Below, piece after piece: positions 24,168-36,176 of a stretch of DNA of 64,000 nt (position 1 is its first letter; each line of letters starts with the position of its first letter). Location: the NCBI GenBank assembly GCA_032871835.1, contig CM065295.1:87537819-87601818 (forward strand), read 5' to 3'. The position numbers and the translations under genes were made by a program. This stretch comes from Dipteronia dyeriana (Eukaryota; Streptophyta; Magnoliopsida; Sapindales; Sapindaceae). Below the pieces are notes generated by a model. That model saw nothing but the letters and a program-made list of their open reading frames with translations, did no database searches and was not told where the DNA came from.

Positions 24168-24734
24168 TAATTAAAATTGAAGGGTCCAAGTTCCCAGTCT
24201 AGTTTGATTTCTAAAAGTTTCATTAGTGTTTCAGATAAGTCTGTTTTTATTGGATTTGGATAATAATAGGCTATTGGAATCCTGAGCTGAATGGGCTTCA
24301 ACCAAACAAGTTAACATTTCCAACAACAAAAAAAGTAAAAAAATCAACCATTGAATTGAATGGATTGCATCAGAAGCCCACAAAGAAAATTTCTAAACTA
24401 TTTTTTGTCAATTACAATTAAATGGGTCCTGCAAAACTTGCAAGGCCATATACAGTTAATTATAGATTTAAAATCATCAATTATCATTTCAAATATATTT
24501 CCATAACGTTATGTGATCAGATCAGCTTCACTTGTATGGGACATTGGGATTTGGGACAATCATTCTTTCATGTAACACTACAAATCCTTCAATTCTATTA
24601 ACACATTAAACTATATCTTATATTCTTGTAACATGATTTATTTATTTTTATAAAAAAAAAAAAAATGCAGTTGTAAGATTTATAGAGAGAACTGTACTTT
24701 TATACAGACATTAAAAAAAGATTCATAACATCTC

Positions 24735-24780
<46 letters not shown>

Positions 24781-24899
24781 TATAATCATAACAGGGTGCA
24801 TATTCATTAACCAATTGTACTGATACTTGATGGTTGAAGATTTCGAAATAAAAAATAAAATATAAGTCATGATATTTTTTACACAATGTTGTAAAGTTA
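24168..24899. other. Spacer with (AT)n tract
   Basis: Holds an (AT)n microsatellite at 24739-24777; otherwise no feature is seen. Confidence 0.6.
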
Positions 24900-25508
24900 T
24901 TGTCAGTTTGGTATTGCTGTAATTTTTATAATGATCATTGTTGGCTGTGCTGAAAAAAATAATCAGCTGTAAAGTTAATTAACAGATATTTGGTTAATTG
25001 TATTTTTAAAACCATTGTATAACTCAAATACAGTAGACATATGTTAAGTAATTTTATTGCAAAAGTACATAGATTGGTTAAAATGATTGAAATGTATATA
25101 GTTTATGACTCTAAATCATCTTTTTTCATTAATTATAATATTAAATCAATATTTAAGTGGAATATTTAAACTGTAAACAAAAATTATATAAGAACAATAC
25201 AAATATTTTAAAAGTATTTTATAAATCAAATTAATATTTTAATAAAATATTTAATTTTAAAATGAAATAAGGTATATAAATGATTTTAATTTGATTTCAT
25301 AATGATCATAATAATATTTTAAAAGATGCATTAAATAATGATCTATTTCAAAAAGTGACTCATCACTTAATTCTCAAAATCACCGTCAACACTTATCAGA
25401 TTATCAATTAATCACTTTTGAAAGTTTTACCAAACATCATTTAATATCAAAATTATAAACAAATCTAATTTTGTTTTTTTTTTTTCAAAAACAATATCAA
25501 GTTGACCC
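24900..25508. mobile_element. MITE, PIF/Harbinger-like, 609 bp, TTA target duplication
   Basis: The left end ttgtcagtttggtattgctg and the reverse complement of the right end gggtcaacttgatattg are inverted repeats, flanked by TTA at 24897-24899 and 25509-25511. The same end family bounds the element at 29957-30820. Noncoding. Confidence 0.65.
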
Positions 25509-25965
25509 TTAATCGTATACTTTAATGAAATTGTGAGTTTGAGTATAGTTTTGTCCCTCCTCTTAATCCTAATAGTTATAGTTAAAGAAAAAGAAAACAT
25601 TTTCAATAAATAAAATCAAGATTTTTTTTTAATACAATTACAGCCGAGACCTAACGAGATTATCAGATTATCAGATTATCAATTAATCACTTTTAAAAGT
25701 TTTACCAAACATCATTTTATATTAAAATTATAAACTAATATGATTTTGACTTTTCAAAAATAAAACCAAACTGACCCTTAGTGGTATACTTTAATGAAAT
25801 TGTGAGTTTGAGTCCAGTTTTCTCCCTCCCCATAATCCTAATAGTTATAGTTAAAGGAAAAGAAAACATTTTCAATAAATAAAATTTCAAATTTTCAATT
25901 AATTAATAAATAAAATCAAGATTTTTTTTTTGAAATACAATTACAGTCGAGACCTAGCGAGATTA
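25396..25965. repeat. Tandem duplication, two ~280-bp units
   Basis: Unit 1 (25396-25660) and unit 2 (25671-25965) both run from tcagattatcaattaatcac to gagacctarcgagatta. The duplicated block includes the right end of the MITE at 24900-25508 and a piece of SINE 3' tail, so it arose after that MITE inserted. Confidence 0.8.
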
Positions 25966-26192
25966 ATTAGACTATACAAACATAGTTAAGAATACTACTC
26001 TCACTCACTATCGAGGATGGGTTACATATAGACTATAACTCTCACAATTTGATAGGGACCATAACTCTCACAATTTGATAGAGGACTGCTCTCACAAATC
26101 GGAAGAAAACTCTCCATACATGTTTATAAAATACGTATGGTGGGACTCGAACCCCTAACCACTAGATATGAAAGGGAGATGCATAACTATCT
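25921..26192 (-). mobile_element. tRNA-type SINE-like element, copy 2
   Basis: On the minus strand it has the B-box-like ggttcgagtcc within agtggttaggggttcgagtc (about 26138-26162) and ends in an A-run (T-run at 25922-25931 on the plus strand). A 31-35 bp unit built on ataactctcacaatttgata is repeated near its middle. A truncated copy of its 3' end lies at 25623-25665. It matches the copy at 5452-5671. Confidence 0.6.
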
Positions 26193-26292
26193 CTACTAAT
26201 AGTTGATGTGCAAATCATTATTTTTATTTATCGTGAGTTAAAATGGCTATATTATATTATGTAATTTGAATTTTGAAATAAAATCATATATA

Positions 26293-27344
26293 GGAATGGG
26301 CAATGAGGCGGGTTCGGGGCGGGGTGGCCTTTCCCACACCCCACCCCATTTATTTTTTGAAAACCCATCCCCTCATAAACCTCCACCTTAAATGGAGCTG
26401 GTTGGGGTGGGGCGGGTTACAACGGGGAGTGATTTCCCCATCCCCACCCATTTACCCCCATTTATATTTTTTATTTATTAAAATTACAAAATATATAACC
26501 ATTGAATATGATAAAATATATAAAGTAGTAAATAATTCGATGAAACTATTAAAAAAACATCTCGTAAATATAATTCTTACAAGTAAATTCTATCATTCTC
26601 AAACATAAACATAAAATATGAAGTCAAAATGTTTGAAAATCGTAACGTTAATCATCTAATAGTTGCATCTATTTCTCATGTTCTCTTTTCGTAATATCAA
26701 CTTCATCTGGTATCTACTCAAGATGTTGACACTCATTCACACGGTTTCTGCAACATTCAGAGCCAATAAAAAAAAACTGTATTCAATCTGATTTTGATAT
26801 CAATAACTTAATTTGATTTAATATGCATGATTTATTTTATCTCATTAAAATCTGGTTCTTCAAGACATGTGAAACACTTAGTTGTAGTAGAAGAACATGA
26901 AGCTAATCATAAGATAAAAAACTTACTGTATTTGAGGTTGAAACTTGAATGGTGAACTTTAAGTTGTTTGAGGAATAAAGGCTTAGAGTTGCAGTTAGCG
27001 GTTACGGTTTTTTTAATTGTATTTTGTATTGTCACTGTATGTTAAATAATGGCAAATAGATGTAATGTTATAGTTAATGTATTTATATATATATCCTTTT
27101 TTTAGATATATATATATATATATATATATATTTTAAATTATATAGTTTAACTAAATATTATTTTAAGCTGAACGGGACAAGGTGAAGAGTATAAAACTCA
27201 TCCCTGCCCCATACCCATTACGGGTTAGATTATTTATCCCCATTCCTACCCTACCCCATCTTCACTAAATTGAAATTCATCCCCTTCCCAAGAGTGTAGA
27301 TTCTCGCAGAATCCGTCTCCGCAGATAATTTTATCATCCTTATG
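26293..27344. mobile_element. hAT-like non-autonomous element, about 1.05 kb
   Basis: The left end is GC-rich with repeated gcgggttcggggcgggg- and ccccaccc-type motifs; the right end has complementary-type ccctaccccatc blocks, as in many plant hAT elements that begin near gggatgggc. Possible 8-bp flanks catatata lie at 26285-26292 and 27345-27352, but the second is within an AT repeat, so support is weak. The ORF 26303-26608 is low-complexity. Confidence 0.4.
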
Positions 27345-27345
27345 C

Positions 27346-27376
<31 letters not shown>

Positions 27377-28133
27377 TGGTAATAAAAAAAAAAAAAAAAA
27401 AGGAGAGAGACGAACTTAGATTCGAAATGCTTGAGATTCACCGATCAATAACGCCATTTGACTTGTAGTCCCAATTAAATTTCTTGGAATTTTCACCCAA
27501 GATCACATTTCTTTTCCAAAAGAAAAACACCAATTTCACGGTCAGACACATTTTTTGTTATTTTATAAAAAAAATATAAAATAAAATAAAAGGCATTTCA
27601 CCGTGTTCACATGATATACCTAACCTTTGCAATTTTTTAATAAATTCATAAGTGCACACAATCATCTTCTTGATAGCCGGTAAAGCAATTAATCAAAAAG
27701 AAAAATCAAATATAAATAAATAAATAATCTTTTTATTAATTTATTATTATTATTATGTGTATTTTCCATGAGATTCCGGTCTCTGACATGGACATGACAT
27801 ATGAGCACCACTTGCTAGATAGTTCAAGTGGTAATTTCTTATAACAAATTTGGAGCTTTTCTTTTTCAATATCATTTATAAATTGCTATTAGTTAGGTTT
27901 CATGACCGACCATAAATAAAATATGTTTAATTTTTTTGCCATTTACAAGCCAATTTTTTTTCCTACTTTATATATAAATATTTCTATATTACTCATACCG
28001 GATCTGAAAAATAATTTTATGAATGATATATAACGTAACGTTATTATATAAAAATAATTAAATAGATTGTGTGACTATATAATATTATATAATCTATGAT
28101 GTAATATTAAACGGTCATCGTTAGACCGGTCAA

Positions 28134-28173
<40 letters not shown>

Positions 28174-28259
28174 GGTTAAATTGATTTTATTTATATCAGT
28201 TTCACAATTATCGACCATTAGATTCTCATTCAGTCTAGTCAAAGTCTAGTTAAATTTAT
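27345..28259. other. Spacer with AT microsatellites
   Basis: (AT)n tracts at 27346-27372 and 28137-28170 and poly(A) near 27385; no gene is seen. Confidence 0.6.
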
Positions 28260-29000
28260 GGGTTGTTTTTTCCACTTAAAGATTAATGAGTCTGAATTAT
28301 AATTATTAAATTATTTTGTTTATTTATTTAAGTGGTTAAACAATTTAAAAATACTAAAAAAACTTTTAAAAAAAAGTAAAAAAAATATGACGTTTCACTT
28401 AATTGCAAATCACCGAATTGCATTAGATGCAACCCAATATCATTTATTCTAATGTTATCCCCCATATATAACATATTTCCAATTTCATCATAATTATATA
28501 TGGTGTATAAATCTTTATTTTAATACATTACTTATTTTAAATTGTTTTAAAAGTAAAAAAAAAACTCTAATCACTTCACATATTGGTTTTTAATATGAAT
28601 ACTTTATTATGATATTATAGTGATGTATTTATATATTACTTTTTATGAGTGTTTTGTGTGAGTTTTTCTGTTGTCCATTTTATTTTTTTGAAAAAAAAAA
28701 CCTTTTTTGTTTTCATAGTAAAAATGAAATTTATTTGTATTCGAAAAAGAAGATCATGATTATAAGTGTTGATATATAATTATTTTGATTGTTTTCATTC
28801 TTATTATATGTATAATTGTTTCAATATGGGTATAATATAAAATCATATATTTTCAAATAATTTTACTTTAAAAAAAACAAACGTGTTGATAATGCATTTA
28901 GATGTGAGGAAAGAAAATGTTATTCAAGTTCAGATTTCAGTCCCTATTCGGTTTTTTAAAAAATTTAGGACTATTCAGAATAAAAAAACAAACGACCCCT
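28260..29000 (+). mobile_element. MITE-like dispersed repeat, copy A (about 741 bp)
   Basis: It matches 51649-52404 along its whole length in the same orientation. Both copies have inverted ends: gggttgtttttt at left and the reverse complement ggggtcgtttgttt at right. AT-rich and noncoding. No convincing target duplication. Confidence 0.7.
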
Positions 29001-29822
29001 TAATCAATATCTCAGAAATCTTGTCTTAAACTTAAAAGTTCAGTTCGGTCATGAGGAGAGAAAAACCGATTTATAATATATATACTATAATATGTTTTTG
29101 TGAGCAGAAAAAAGAAACAATTAAAATATTATAGTGGCTCTGTTAAAAAAAAAAAAATATTATAGTGGCAAGGTATGTGAAGTCTAATAATGTACATCGA
29201 CTTCATCACCATATATTTTCAAAATAATGAGATAATTGAATAATTGGTTCGTTCTTATCTAAACTTTTTTTATAAAATAAATAAATAACTATATATATTA
29301 TTGTTTTTGGTAACTATCTAACCTTATTTTTGAAAAAGATACCTTTTGGTTTTGTGCATGTATAAACTGTTTAATGGTTTCTTGGGTCAATGCTTAGTGG
29401 TCCCTTCTATAATTAATTTACTAGTTTTATCACATGATCACTTCCAAATTTCCCATCTTTATATTGTTGTTTAACACAAAAAATATATATATATATATTC
29501 AAGTTTTGGAAGCTAAAATAACTACAATTAACAAAAAAAAAAAAACAAGCTTTTTTTTTTGTCCATTTTGTGAAACATTTCATTCTTTTCAGATCCAACA
29601 ACAATAGAAGGGGCTGGTCTTATACATTACTAATGCAAATTCATGTATAATTGGATTGTATAGTAGTTATCTAAAACAAAAACTTTCTGCAATTTGCGAT
29701 AATACATAGCAATGATTTTTTTTTTTACTTAAAAGTGTGTAAATTTTTGTTTTGGTTAGAAACTCGCACCTCCCCTAAAGTTTGATATAATTGTAATTAT
29801 AAAATCATTATGCGTTATCTAC
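29001..29822. other. Intergenic, no gene recognised
   Basis: AT-rich spacer with short poly(A)/poly(T) tracts; no feature recognised. Confidence 0.5.
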
Positions 29823-31028
29823 TCAAAGCAACTCCAACAAACACATCAAAACACCAATTTGGTTTTAAACCAAGACCAATAAAATCACCAAATCCAATCT
29901 CTCGAAAAATAAATTTAGTATGTTGCTATATTAGTGTGTTATTGTAGTTACACTAATGATCAGTTTGGTATTGCTGTAACTTTTAAAATAATCATTATTA
30001 ACTGTACTGAATAAATAATCTGTTGTGAAGTTAATCATATAACTATTTGGTTAATGCTGTTATTGAAACTACTATGAATTAAAAACAGTATTCATGCGTT
30101 TGATAAAGCAAATTTTTTTTTCCATATCTTTCAATCTCAAACTCCTATGACAATCGAAAAATCTAGGGTTTGACAACATCAAATCTAAAAAAAAAAAAGA
30201 ATAAAAATTGGATGTTTCTTCCTTGTTCATTTATTTTATTTTCACTACAATAATCTTTGGCTTTTTTTTACTTTACATGTAGATACATGTACCTGCAAGT
30301 CTACAACACTTCAATATTTATCACTTTTTTCTATATAATTTTTATTGATTGTATTTTCGGATGAGTATGTGATGGAAAATAAGAAAATGGTAGAGAAGAA
30401 GAAATATATGGCGAAAAAAATGGTTTTTAGGGTTTTGTTCCAAGTTTAAGTTTGGGTATTTGTTCCGGATTTTGGTTGAGAAGATGAACAAATTATTTTT
30501 AAAAATCTTTTAATTAAGCTTATATTTAATCGATGATGAACAAATAAAATTGAATCATATTAAATTAAACATAATATATATTTGTATTTATATTAAGTAA
30601 ATATAGATATTTCAATCTTTAAAATGATTCATTAAATCAAACAACAAATTCTATCATAATCACTTTGTAAAAGTAACATCTACCTACTTCTTAAAATTGC
30701 TGTCAAATTAACCAAAATTCTCAAAGAATCGCTTTTGAAAATTTTACCAAACATCATTTTTATGTTAAAATTATTAAATAATCAGATTTTAACTTCTCAA
30801 AAGCAAAACCAAACAAGGCATAAAACCTTTTTTAATGTCACATCAATCTATTTAAACTTTAAAAATAAAAAATAAATTAGCCCCCCTATAATTAATTATA
30901 ATGACATGTATTTAACAAAATTATACATACTAATATTGATATATATATTTAATTTATTTATTAATGTACATTTAATCAATAATAAACTTTTATAATAATT
31001 TAAAGATTTATTTATAAGTATATTCTTT
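29823..31028. mobile_element. agagcaactccaac-type repeat interrupted by a MITE
   Basis: Its left part (29823-29956) and right part (30821-30930 and on) match, in order, consecutive parts of the neighbouring repeat at 31029-31506. The MITE at 29957-30820 lies between them. Noncoding, AT-rich. Confidence 0.55.
29957..30820. mobile_element. MITE, PIF/Harbinger-like, 864 bp, nested, TAA target duplication
   Basis: The left end tgatcagtttggtattg and the reverse complement of the right end tgccttgtttggtttt are inverted repeats, flanked by TAA at 29954-29956 and 30821-30823. It shares both ends with the element at 24900-25508. Noncoding. Confidence 0.65.
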
Positions 31029-31506
31029 AGAGCAACTTCAACCAAAATATCAAATCACGGTGTAAAATTGGTTTAAACCTAAGTCCAACAAAATTGCCAA
31101 ATCCTAACTCTCCAAAAGAACAAAACTGGTGCTGCCACACCAAACTTTTTTTAACATCAATCTTTTAAAACTTTTTAAAATCCTTAATTTAACCCTTCTA
31201 CATTTAATTATAATGATATGTATTCAAATATATATATATACAATTAGAAAGATCTCATTAAAATCTTTAAAAAGATGATAATATTGATGTACATATTTAA
31301 TTTAATTAATAATTATATATTTAACCAATTTTAAATCCTATAATAATTTAAAGATTTATTATGACAATATTCTTTAAAGATATTCTTTTTATATAAATTT
31401 GATGTGAAACATTTAAATGGTTTTTTTTTTGTAAGCATATTCTCCCAACATGCTCTTTTAATACAAATTGGTGTAAAGTTTGGTGTTATACATTGAAATG
31501 CTCTAA
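31029..31506. mobile_element. agagcaacttcaacc-type inverted-repeat element
   Basis: The left end agagcaacttcaacc and the reverse complement of the right end agagcatttcaatg, followed on each side by gtgtaaa-type sequence, form imperfect inverted repeats. AT-rich and noncoding. Confidence 0.45.
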
Positions 31507-32149
31507 CGATGTTATTTTTGTATAAAATTTAGTATGGAACTTTGGAGTGATTTTTTTTGTTTTTTTTTTTGGTGTAAGCATAATCCCTAAAGTTGCTCTT
31601 TTAACCTTAATTCGGTCTAAAATTTGATATCCAATTTTGGAATTGCCTTCATGATCTTAAAACCAAATTGCCACAGTTATTAAAATTTAAAAGTAAAGAT
31701 AATATTTTTCTGAAAAACAATAAATGCTAATACAAATAATTTAAAATTTAGAAACAATTTATTGCTATAAACTTTGGATTTTAAAAACAGAAAAAAAAAA
31801 CATTTAATTTAAAAATGAAAATAATTCAAAATATTTTCTATTTGCTTTACAAATAGTTAAAAAAAAGGTTGAAAATAAAGATAATTTAAAATTTTAAAAA
31901 TAGGTTGTTTAATTTTCCATTTTAAAAATGTTTTAAATTTTATATTATATTGTATGGATTATCTTCAATTTATTTAATTTAATTCTTTTTATATAAAAAA
32001 ATATCTTCATTTTAAAATTTTATTAACTTAGTATAATTTGATCTTTTTATTAATTCAATTTTAGGATTAGGGGAAATCTAAGATACATGCTTGCTTACTA
32101 AATGTATTTATACCAAACTTCAAGGGAGGTCGGTGTATATACCATTTTA
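31507..32149. other. AT-rich spacer
   Basis: Highly AT-rich; no gene or repeat structure settled. Confidence 0.5.
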
Positions 32150-32282
32150 CCCCCTTTTTTCTTTTATGGTAAAAAATTAACATGTTTTTTTCACATCATA
32201 TGATGTGTCCTATGTAGTCGACCACATTTAAAGTCTACATCATATGGTTACAATGGTGTGATGTCTACCCAATTTTCTTTTA

Positions 32283-32875
32283 AAGTTAATTGCATTAACT
32301 TACCCTTAGTTTATTAAATCTAGTAAAATTTTAGAAAAATATCCTAAAATAACGCAAACATCCAGTGCCAGCAAGTCAATCCGTTAACTTTAACGGTTGA
32401 TAACCTTGACAATTGGAAAACCATATATATACTCTTACCACATAATCTAAAACATAAAATATATTTTTAATTTAAACTGAAAAAACATTAAAAAAAAACA
32501 CAAGATAATCTATATATTGTGGAGCTCCACCGTTGAAGGAAATAAGAGATATTTGACGATCTCCCATTTACTGGAAGAGATCTTCACCAAGATTGACCTC
32601 ATACAATTTGCAGAGGAGGCTCCTCCATGAATTGAGGATGATTCTTTAAGCGGTCGATATATTATCTTTTTTTTTTTCTTCAATTTTTAATTACAAAATA
32701 TTTTGTGTATGTGATAATTTGGTAGAGATATATTTGGTTTTCCATAGGTTAAGGTTAACCAACCATTGAGGTTAATAGATTAACTTGATAGTAAATGGTG
32801 TTGGTGTTAATTTAGGACATCATTTTAAATCTTGCTAGATTCAATAAAGTAAGGGTAAGTTAGTGCAATTAACTC
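32283..32875. mobile_element. Mutator-like element, 593 bp, perfect 9-bp target duplication
   Basis: The ends are ~65-bp inverted repeats (aagttaattgcattaac at left; reverse complement of the right end gagttaattgcactaac). The perfect 9-bp duplication tttctttta lies at 32274-32282 and 32876-32884. Removing the element rejoins a unit of the tandem array. Noncoding. Confidence 0.85.
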
Positions 32876-33502
32876 TTTCTTTTATGGTATAAAAAGTTGT
32901 ACATTCACTTTTTTTGCATCATATTAAGTGTCATGTGTAGCCAATTACATATAAAGTACATGTCATGTGGTGACAACGGTGTAATGTTTACGATTTTTTC
33001 TTTTATGGTAGAAACGGTAACACATTTGTTTTTTTCGCATCATATCACGTGTCGTGTGTAGCCAATCACATTTCAATTCCACGTTGGTGACAATGGTGTG
33101 ATATATAGGTTATTTTCTTTTTTGGTAGAGAAAGTAACACACTCGTTTTTTTTCATATATCACGTGTCAGATATATCCAATCATATTTCAAATCCACGTC
33201 ATATAGTGATAGTTGTGTGTTGTATACACCATTTGTCTGTTATAGAAAAAATAACGTGTCTATCTTTTTCACATCATATCCCGTGTCATGTGTATCAAAT
33301 TACATTTCAAGTCCATGCCATTAGGTAATAAACTAATAGTGGTATGATGTATACAATTTTTTCATTCATTGTAGAAAAAGTAACGCACTCGCCTTTTTTG
33401 CATTATATCACGTGTCATGTGCAGTCAATTATATTTCATGTTCATGTGATATGGTAAAAACTGTGATGTATACACCTTTTCCTTTTATGATATAAAAACT
33501 AA

Positions 33503-34444
33503 GGGATAATTATCTCGGTGACCATCAACTATTGCCACCACTATCAAAATGGCCACCGGATGGATAATTGGTTTTAAAAAGATCATTTTTTGAAAACAAT
33601 GTTACACTAATGACCATTCTATCCATTTTCATCAAATTTCATCTAATATGTGACATTTCGGTAAATAAAGGGATATCATTAATTTATTTTAGATATTTTT
33701 TGGAAATCATTTTTTCTTTTATTTTTTTAAAACAAATAATTATATTTAGTATATGTATATACGTATAACATATATATCAAACATGTATGTATATATATAT
33801 GTGTGTGTGCGTGCGTGTTTCTTTTTTGAGAAGATTAAGGATACGAAATCTAAAAATTCTAAAAAATATATTTGAGATAATTTGAATATATATATATACG
33901 TGTGTGTGTTTCTTTTTAAGAAGATTAAGGTTACAAATTCTAAAAATTATAAAAAAAATATTTGAGATAAATTGAAAAGATATATATATATTCTATTTTT
34001 TTTAGAAGATTAAAATTATAAAAAGTATATTTGAGATCAGTTGAAAAGATATATATATATATATATATATACATTTTTTTTTTGAGAAGATTAAGACTAC
34101 AAATTCTAAAATTTTTTAAAAATATATTTGAGATAAAATGAAAAGATATATACATATATATATATATATGTATATATATTTGAGATATGCTATACGTATA
34201 TACACACATTAAATATAATTATTTGTTTCAAAAATCAAAGAAAAAATTGATTTTCAAAAAATATATAAAATAACTCAATGATATCCCTTTATTTACCAAA
34301 ATACAATTTACTGGATGGAATTGGATGAAATGACCATTAGTGTAACATTGTTTATCAAAAATGACAATTTTAAAATCAATTCTCCATTCGGTGACCATTT
34401 TGATAGCGGTGACAAGAGTTTATGGTCACCTTGGTAATAATATC
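33503..34444. mobile_element. Mutator-like element, 942 bp, ~280-bp inverted repeats
   Basis: Long arms are inverted copies sharing ctatcaaaatgg, caatgttacactaatg and taaataaagggatatcatt. The 9-bp flanks aaaaactaa (33494-33502) and aaaagctaa (34445-34453) match at 8 of 9. The core has AT-rich short repeats of gagataatttga type. It splits the tandem array. No transposase. Confidence 0.8.
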
Positions 34445-34770
34445 AAAAGCTAAAACTTTTTTTGCATCATATAACTCATCACGTGTCATGTGTAGCCAAT
34501 CACATTTCAAGTTGACGACATGTGATGTGATTTATACATCTTTTTCTTTGATGGTATTAAAAATTATGTTTTTTTACATCATATAATATGTCATGTGCAG
34601 CCAATCAAATTTAAAGTCCGGATCATGTAATGATTGTTGTGTGATATATAGTCTTTTTCTCTTATGGTAGAAAAAGTAATACGCTTACATGGTTTGCATC
34701 ATATCTCCCTGTTATGTATATCATATCACATTTCAAGTTCACCATATCCCATTACAAAATTCTTTTTAAT

Positions 34771-36176
34771 TGAAAATCCCAAACACACTCTGAAGTAGGT
34801 CAAGTACATATGTAGGATTAAGCATATCCAATAATCCAAGATGGTACATACATTTGAAGGTCATTGGGTAACATGATTGTAGAAATGTTTAGGTGAACCA
34901 TAAAGCAATATTTGAATCAAGAAGAATCTCAAAATTCACAGAATGTGACATCGAAACTGTGTATGAATCTTGATAGAGGCAATCGAGGTTCTCTAATCTG
35001 TAAATGACTATGACTAAAGAAAGAGCGTTCTTGTTGCTATTTTGTTGGGAGAAGTGATAGTTCCAACTTTAAACATTTGTGAAATGGAGAACTACTAAAA
35101 ATGGAAATAAAAATCATAAAGTTTTCACCACAGTAGTTCACATTAAAAGTGAAAGTGAAACTAAAACCGGAGATGAGAGGCGTGCAATGCAATGCATAAC
35201 TTTTTTTTTTTTTTTTTTTTTTTAATTTTTGGTTTTTGTTTTATCATTTATACAGATAATGGTTGGAGGTCCCATAAAATGGTCATGCTTGCCTTAGGCC
35301 ACTCCTCCCTTTTTTTCCTTCCTTTTTTATACAATTTCTTCATGCTTTGGCAACCAAAATTTACTTGCCATTTACTCAATAATATTAATTGATTATTATT
35401 TTATTATAATAATAAATTATAATATCATTTTGTCCACTTTCTCTGCCCTAAAAAAAGAAAATAATCCACCCACTTTCAAATTTCTTTAAATTTATTTCCC
35501 CACCGGATTCCAACTAAAACATATTAATAAATATCTACATATTTTATTATAAAATATTAACATTAGAATATTATTATCATTTTTTTTCCTTTTCAAAATT
35601 ATTTTTTTACTCTCATTTCAGACAAACTTTTGAAAGATAGGAATCCAAATTAGCTCAACAACAATTTCTTTTTATCTATCTCATCCTTTTCATTTCAAAA
35701 CTTCAAAATCAAAAACCCCATTATTACTCAAAATTCAATCTTTCTTCAAAACCAATTTTCTTTTTCTTTTTCTTTTTCTTTTTCTTTTTTATTTAGAAAA
35801 AAAGAAGAGGAAAATGAAAACTTATTATTTTTAAGCTCTGTTTCAGCTTAAACTCTGGTCTCTAATCTCAAAAATCAACTCAAAATCTCAGTTTTTCTTA
35901 AAATTAATAATAATTACTGCAAACACTCTTCTTCTTCCTTAGCAGGTTGCAGAAACCTCAAGCTTAATTTTCTTCTTCATCTTCTTCTGGGTTCTGTATT
36001 TAAAGTTTAATTTTAATTTTTAGTTTTATTTTATTTTATTTTTGGTTCTTAATATTTTCTTCTTAAAATTTGAGCTTTGGTTTTTGTTGACTGAGCTTAA
36101 AATCCAAATGGGATTTTTCTAAAACCCTCAACAATCACAAAAAAGGAAAAAAAAAAAGAACTTTGAGGGTTTATCT
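34771..36176 (+). promoter_or_regulatory. Upstream region and leader of the AHL1-like gene
   Basis: A poly(T) run (35202-35223), a ctttttctttt run (about 35758-35790) and several CT-rich patches (35930-35995) precede the gene. The transcription start is not clear. A five-codon upstream frame (ATG at 36108, TAA at 36120-36122) lies 54 bp before the main ATG and would be in the leader. Confidence 0.45.

Larger units (their letters stand above)
32150..34770. repeat. Tandem array, ~105-130 bp unit, ~9 units, split by two insertions
   Basis: Units start near cttttatggtagaaaaagta and contain catcatatcacgtgtcatgt followed by gtagccaatcacatttcaag and tggtgtgatgtatac. Nine units (the last partial) are seen from about 32161, 32879, 32999, 33116, 33240, 33368, 34445, 34555 and 34660. 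Insertions at 32283-32875 and 33503-34444 split the array. Many units keep a CACGTGTC core and CCAAT. ORFs inside (for example 33098-33328) are not gene-like. Confidence 0.8.

Noticed and set aside
26303..26608. 101-aa ORF
   Set aside because: Low-complexity Pro/Gly from the GC-rich transposon end.
33098..33328. 76-aa ORF with repeated ISNHIS-like text
   Set aside because: Translation of two tandem-array units.
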